Source: AWTP1-13 sp050248715 (lineage in GTDB: Bacteria; Pseudomonadota; Alphaproteobacteria; Rhizobiales; Hyphomicrobiaceae). From it: a stretch of 64,000 bases of DNA. The notes below the pieces were generated by a model that was given only the letters and a program-made list of their open reading frames with translations, did no database searches and had not been told where the DNA came from. The translations under genes were made by a program, and so were the position numbers. Position 1 is the first letter of the stretch; the number at the start of each line of letters is the position of its first letter. This document shows, piece by piece, positions 60,074 through 64,000 of the stretch. The stretch covers positions 13,970 through 77,969 of the forward strand of contig JBFWRV010000025.1 of the NCBI GenBank assembly GCA_050248715.1. Direction: 5' to 3'.

Positions 60074-61282
60074 TCAGGCACCGGCGCTGCGCGCCGTGGC
60101 GTCGATATGGGCAGCAAGGTTCGCGTCGATGCCGAGCGCTTCGGCCAGCTCGGCCAGGAACTCGTGCTCCTCATCCTCGTCGGGATCGACGGCAACGCGC
60201 GCCGCCGTATAAACCTGTACGGCCTCCTGCTGCGTGGAGACGGCGGCAGCCAGGTCCTCGACGGTCGCCGGATTCTGGATCTCCCGGGACAGGAACTGCT
60301 GGGCGTCGCGGTCCAGGCCGCCCTGCTGGAAGCCGGCAAGGATTTTCTTCTGCTCACCGGCGTCGATGCGGCCGTCGGCGGCCGCAGCGGCGATCATGGC
60401 GCGGATCAGAAGGATGGCCTGATCGTTGCCAACGGCGGTGGGCTCGAAGCCGGAGCCCTCGGGTGCTGCCAGCAGCGCCTGGGCCTGCGGAGGTGCGCCG
60501 GCCGGCGCCGGCTGGCCGCGCTGGTAGTCCTGGTAGGCCTTGTAGGCGAGGCTGCCGATGAGGGCGAGGCCGCCGAGCTTGACGGCGGTGCCAGCGAGGG
60601 ATCTCCCCGTGCTGGTGCCGAGGATGAGCGCGCCCAGTCCGCCGAGCGCCGCACCGGCACCGAACTGCTTGTTGGCGACGAGTTCCTTGATCTGCGCCAT
60701 GAGCTCTTCCGGAGAGCGGCCGGTGAGTTGCGACAGGCGGCCGGCGACCTGCGAGAGAAGGTCGCCACCCTGGCCGGAGGCGCTCGCACCACCCGCGTCG
60801 GTCAGACGGCTGACGCCGCCGCCGCGTCCTCCCCCCAGGATCTCGCCAAGAATATCGCCGAGCCCGCCTCCGCCCTGCCCTCCGCCGCTCCCTGGTCCGC
60901 CCTGCGTCTGCATCCTGCGCAGGATGTCGCCGAGCCCTCCTCCTCCGCCGCCGCGGCCGCCGCCAAGGACTTCGCGCAGGATGTCCTCCAGGCCGCCGCC
61001 ACCCTGCGGTCCGCGCGCGGCACCCATATCGTCCTCCTCGCGCGGAGCGCGCGCTTGCGGGGAAGGCCGCCGCGGCGGAGGAGCCTCGTCCTCGTCATAG
61101 TCTCTGCCGATCGGAGGCCGTCGGGGGGTGCCGGATGCGCCGCCGGGACCCGCCTGGTCGGCGCCGGCAAGCTGTTTCAGGAGGTCGGAGATATCCGCCA
61201 TGCCGCCGCCGCTCGGCTGACGTTGGGCCTGTGGCTGACCGCCACCCACCAGGATATCGAGAATGCTCTTGGCGTCGAACAT
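60074..61282 (-). CDS. DUF533/TerB-like protein with Gly-rich GGLxDIL repeats
   Basis: 402 residues. N-terminus MFDAKSILDILVGGG, then a disordered Pro/Gly/Asp region (about 40-160) carrying three copies of GGLxDIL (97-103, 116-122, 140-146), each flanked by glycine tracts. A hydrophobic glycine-zipper stretch (about 207-248) is followed by a TerB/YebE-like helical domain (AILLIRAMIAAAAADGRIDAGE, with the DGRID acid cluster) and an acidic tail region (DPDEDEE). It may sit at the inner membrane. Known YebE family members are of unknown function. No operon partner. Confidence 0.82.
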   Translation of the reverse strand: MFDAKSILDILVGGGQPQAQRQPSGGGMADISDLLKQLAGADQAGPGGASGTPRRPPIGRDYDEDEAPPPRRPSPQARAPREEDDMGAARGPQGGGGLEDILREVLGGGRGGGGGGLGDILRRMQTQGGPGSGGGQGGGGLGDILGEILGGGRGGGVSRLTDAGGASASGQGGDLLSQVAGRLSQLTGRSPEELMAQIKELVANKQFGAGAALGGLGALILGTSTGRSLAGTAVKLGGLALIGSLAYKAYQDYQRGQPAPAGAPPQAQALLAAPEGSGFEPTAVGNDQAILLIRAMIAAAAADGRIDAGEQKKILAGFQQGGLDRDAQQFLSREIQNPATVEDLAAAVSTQQEAVQVYTAARVAVDPDEDEEHEFLAELAEALGIDANLAAHIDATARSAGA

Positions 61283-61517
61283 GTGCGGGATTCCTTCTGT
61301 GCGCAGGATCCCCCCGCCCGCAGCCTACGTGTGTGCAAGCCTGCGTGCAACGCGCCGCGGTAGCCAGGTCGGAAATCGGAGGGATTAACCAGTCGCTCTT
61401 TGCCTTTGCGTCGGGCCGGCTGATCAGCACGGCTCTTGCTCTCCATATGGGAGGAGCGTGTGAAGAGAGTGCCACAGTCCCAAAGCGGCACAGCGACGCG
61501 GGGCAGGAGCGGGAGCC

Positions 61518-62033
61518 ATGTTCGATCGCGGCAAGTCCGACGCCACGGCGCAGGGGGCGATTCCCGTTGAGATCACGCTCGCCGATGGCACGATCGCCAG
61601 AGGAAGGTTGCTGGTGCCGACCGGCAAGAGCGCTGGAGATGCTCTCAATGGCCCCGGCGCCTTCATCGAGTTCGCGGCCTACGGCGAAAGCCCGAGCTTC
61701 CTGGCCAAGGCGCAACTGGCCTCCGTCAGGCTCACCGCGGTGCCGGCCGCGCCGACCCTTGGAGCGCGGCTGGGGGCTGTCGAGAATTTCGACCCTCATG
61801 CCGTGCTGGGCGTCAGCCCTGCTGCGAGCCGAGAGGAGGTGCGGCAGGCCTACTTCGCCCTGGCAAAGACCTATCACCCCGATCGCTATGCCGCTACCGA
61901 GCTGCCCTGCGAGGTGCGCGACTACCTGGCCGCGATGGCTCGCCGCATCAACGCGGCCCATGCCGCCCTGGAGGTTCCGGAGAAGCGCCGGGTGCAGCGG
62001 CAGGAGCCTGTGTTCACGACCGCCGGCCGCTAG
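61518..62033 (+). CDS. J-domain (DnaJ-like) protein
   Basis: 171 residues. N-terminal about 75 residues (VEITLADGTIARGRLLVP, FIEFAAYGESPSFLAKAQLA) form an unassigned domain; residues 91-150 are a J domain with NFDPHAVLGVSPAASREEVR, the HPD motif at 120-122 and MARRINAAHAALEVPEKR. It should stimulate an Hsp70 partner. Divergent from the DUF533-type gene by 235 bases. The N-terminal domain may bind the client; this is an inference. Confidence 0.85.
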   Translation: MFDRGKSDATAQGAIPVEITLADGTIARGRLLVPTGKSAGDALNGPGAFIEFAAYGESPSFLAKAQLASVRLTAVPAAPTLGARLGAVENFDPHAVLGVSPAASREEVRQAYFALAKTYHPDRYAATELPCEVRDYLAAMARRINAAHAALEVPEKRRVQRQEPVFTTAGR

Positions 62034-62086
62034 CGCGGTGACCGCCGCCGCGACGACGGCAAGTCGCGTCAGCGGGCGTTGATGCC

Positions 62087-63685
62087 TTACGCTGCCGAGC
62101 GCAGGAGGTCGGCCGCCTTCTCGCCGACCATGATGCAGGGCGCGTTGGTGTTGCCGGATGGCATGGTCGGGAAGATCGAGGCGTCGGCGACGCGCAGGCC
62201 GTGGAGGCCGTGCACCCTGAGCTTCTCGTCGACGACCGTTCTGGTGCCTTCCGGCCCCATGCGGCAGGTGCCCATCGGGTGATAGGCGGTCTGGGAGTTG
62301 GCGCGGATCCAGCCGAGGACCTCGTCGTCGCTCTCCACCTTCTTGCCCGGCGAGTATTCCTCCCCGCGCAGCTCGTCCATGGGTTTGGCCTCGATGATGC
62401 GGCGCATCATGCGGAAGCCGTCGGCCATCGCCCTCTGGTCGATGGGGTCAGAGAGGAAGTTGAAGCGGATCGCGGGTTGCGCGCCGGGGTCGGCGGAGCG
62501 GATGTGGATGCTGCCGAGGCTTTCGGGGCGCAGCTGGTAGCAGGCGACCGTCATCGACGGGAAGTCCTGCAGCTTGCGTCGTTTCGGGTCCTTGATGGCG
62601 TAGGGCACGAGGTGCATCTGGACATCGGGTGTGGCAAGGCCGGGCCGCGTCTTCAAGAACGCCAGCAATGGTGCCGACGGCAGGCTGAAGAAACCGCCGC
62701 GCGTCGTCAGGTAGCGGATTGCCTCGCCGACGGCGCCGAGCCCACGCGCCTTGTGATTGTAGGAGACGCTCGGCACCTTCACGCGCCAGACGATGCGGGC
62801 ATTGAGGTGGTCGCGGAAGTTCTCGCCCACGGCCGGCGAAGCGTGCTGCACGGCGATTCCGTACTGCTTGAGGATTTCGGGATTGCCGATTCCGGAGAGC
62901 TCCAGGAGCTGCGGCGTCGCCACCGCGCCGGCGCACAGGATGACCTCGCGGCTCGCGCGCGCCTCCACCGTGCGACCCCACTTCTCGTAAGCGACGCCGA
63001 TGCAGCGCTTGCCCTCGAGCAGCACGCGGCGGGTGGGCGCCTCGGTGACGATGTTGAGGTTGGGCCGCCCCTTGGCGGGGCCGAGGTAACAGTGGGCGAC
63101 GCTCATGCGCCGTCCGCGATGTATGCTGACCTGCGTCTTGACGACGCCTTCCTGGTCCTCGCTGTTGTAGTCGGGATTGAGCTTGTAGCCGGCGGCGACT
63201 GCAGCCTTGAACAGTGCATCGTAAAGCGGGTTCTGGTCAGGTACCTCGGTGACGCGCAGGGGGCCGGTCATGCCGCGGCCGTTGGCGCCCTTTCCCTGCT
63301 CGTAGCTCTCGATGCGCGTGAACAGCGGCGCCACGTCCTGCCAGCTCCAGCCGCGCGCGCCCATCTGAGCCCAGGTGTCGTAGTCGAGCGGCTGGCCGCG
63401 CACCCATACGAGGCCGTTGATGGCGCTCGATCCGCCGAGCACCTTGCCACGCGGCACGGGGATGGCGCGGTTGGCCGTGTTGGACTCGGGCTCGGATTCG
63501 TAGCGCCAGTTGGCGGCGGGATTGTCGATCAGCAGGCCGAAGCTGATGGGGAAGCGCGAGTAGGGATGGCTGGCGCGGCCGGCTTCGAGCAATAGTACCC
63601 GGTTCTTCGGGTCTTCGCTCAGGCGCGTCGCCAGCACCGCCCCGGCCGATCCGGCACCCACGACGATATAGTCGTACTCCTGCAT
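62087..63685 (-). CDS. GMC-family oxidoreductase (choline/alcohol dehydrogenase type)
   Basis: 532 residues. N-terminal FAD motif GAGSAGAVLATRLSEDP, GMC signature GKVLGGSSAINGLVWVRG, and C-terminal active-site region AYHPMGTCRMG plus PSGNTNAPCIMVGEKAADL. It oxidises an alcohol with FAD; choline, glucose or aromatic alcohols are all possible. Clearly diverged from the GMC protein at 25326. No transporter or regulator is adjacent. The start at 63685 is preceded by AGGAAGGGGACGG. Confidence 0.9.
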   Translation of the reverse strand: MQEYDYIVVGAGSAGAVLATRLSEDPKNRVLLLEAGRASHPYSRFPISFGLLIDNPAANWRYESEPESNTANRAIPVPRGKVLGGSSAINGLVWVRGQPLDYDTWAQMGARGWSWQDVAPLFTRIESYEQGKGANGRGMTGPLRVTEVPDQNPLYDALFKAAVAAGYKLNPDYNSEDQEGVVKTQVSIHRGRRMSVAHCYLGPAKGRPNLNIVTEAPTRRVLLEGKRCIGVAYEKWGRTVEARASREVILCAGAVATPQLLELSGIGNPEILKQYGIAVQHASPAVGENFRDHLNARIVWRVKVPSVSYNHKARGLGAVGEAIRYLTTRGGFFSLPSAPLLAFLKTRPGLATPDVQMHLVPYAIKDPKRRKLQDFPSMTVACYQLRPESLGSIHIRSADPGAQPAIRFNFLSDPIDQRAMADGFRMMRRIIEAKPMDELRGEEYSPGKKVESDDEVLGWIRANSQTAYHPMGTCRMGPEGTRTVVDEKLRVHGLHGLRVADASIFPTMPSGNTNAPCIMVGEKAADLLRSAA

Positions 63686-63817
63686 GGCGTCCGTCCCCTT
63701 CCTTGGTTTTCCTCCGCCCGCGTTCTGCGCCGCTGGGCCTCGCCGATCAACCGCGCGAGCCTACGCCATTTTTCCGCGGCTGTGCCAGGCATCGGCGCCG
63801 GGCAGGTTTGCGCCCCG

Positions 63818-63863
63818 TAGGGTGCAAAAGAGCAGCGCATTGCACTGATTTAGCCGGTGTTTC
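63818..63863. repeat. Dispersed palindrome family B, partial copy 7
   Basis: GTAGGGTGCAAAAGAGCAGC followed by GCATTGCACTGATTTAGCCG and GTGTTTCGG is the left half of the family B unit. Right half missing. It lies between the GMC gene and the IS630-like transposase start. Confidence 0.7.
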
Positions 63864-63967
63864 GGGGCATGTGGCTAGAGCAAGTTTAGTTCGAATGGAA
63901 TCGCGGGGGATTCCCAGGCTGCGGCGAATATGATTCATGCTGCCTGCTGGAGTGGAGGCCAGCAGGC

Positions 63968-64000
63968 ATGGCACGAGCTTATTCGCTTGATCTGCGCGGG
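63968..64000 (+). mobile_element. Start of an IS630-family transposase gene (cut by window edge)
   Basis: The first 11 codons, MARAYSLDLRG, match the N-terminus of IS630-type transposase proteins (usually MARAYSLDLRERV, from the helix-turn-helix domain). A ribosome binding site-like TGGAGTGGAGG precedes the ATG. The rest of the element is outside the window; the left inverted repeat cannot be placed with confidence, though it should lie between 63863 and 63960. Confidence 0.65.

Noticed and set aside
1..64000. CRISPR array, rRNA or tRNA genes, prophage
   Set aside because: No regularly spaced direct repeats, no tRNA-like cloverleaf noticed while reading, no rRNA segments and no phage structural genes were seen. 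A covariance-model scan would be needed to exclude a small tRNA.

Overview
This is a GC-rich chromosomal segment, packed with genes on both strands. The gene content (CoA-transferases, liv-type transporters, sarcosine oxidase, TypA, TenA, GMC oxidoreductases) and several families of short palindromic intergenic repeats suggest an alphaproteobacterium, probably of the Hyphomicrobiales. That placement is an inference from gene families and style; no rRNA or tRNA was found to confirm it.

Layout. 0-4.4 kb: an oxalate/C1 block with the 3' end of oxc, frc, a stand-alone formyltransferase resembling the N-terminal domain of 10-formyl-THF dehydrogenase, and fhs. 4.7-6.5 kb: recQ. 6.7-14.4 kb: RraA-like protein, MFS transporter, Gfo/Idh/MocA oxidoreductase, NDP-forming acyl-CoA synthetase, a lipoprotein serine protease, and two small secreted Cys proteins that appear related to each other. 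14.7-23.4 kb: an AMP-forming acyl-CoA ligase divergent from a complete liv-type ABC transporter, followed by a tautomerase, an SMP-30 lactonase and an SDR. 23.6-30 kb: tenA, a DUF2161-type protein, a GMC oxidoreductase and two luciferase-like oxidoreductases. 30.2-39.2 kb: an acyl-CoA catabolic neighbourhood with a 2-hydroxyacyl-CoA lyase/oxalyl-CoA decarboxylase-type ThDP enzyme, SDR, class III CoA-transferase, epoxide-hydrolase-like enzyme, HTD2-type hydratase and two paired acyl-CoA dehydrogenases. 40.8-48.9 kb: a polar amino acid ABC transporter without its ATPase, joined to soxBDAG. 49.2-57.3 kb: amn, a P-type Ca2+-ATPase with a kinase-like/BON protein, apt, a zinc-ribbon protein and mtnA. 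58-63.7 kb: typA, a DUF533/TerB-like protein, a J-domain protein and a second GMC oxidoreductase. The right edge cuts the start of an IS630-type transposase.

How it fits together. One-carbon units recur: oxalate and 2-hydroxyacyl-CoA cleavage both give formyl-CoA, Frc releases formate from it, Fhs activates formate to 10-formyl-THF, and sarcosine oxidase makes methylene-THF. Adenine salvage (amn, apt, mtnA) is a second theme. The most unusual features are a palindromic GC-rich repeat lying in frame inside an ABC permease gene, the bacterial HACL candidate close to a formyl-CoA/formate module, the pair of small secreted Cys proteins, and the density and variety of intergenic palindromes.
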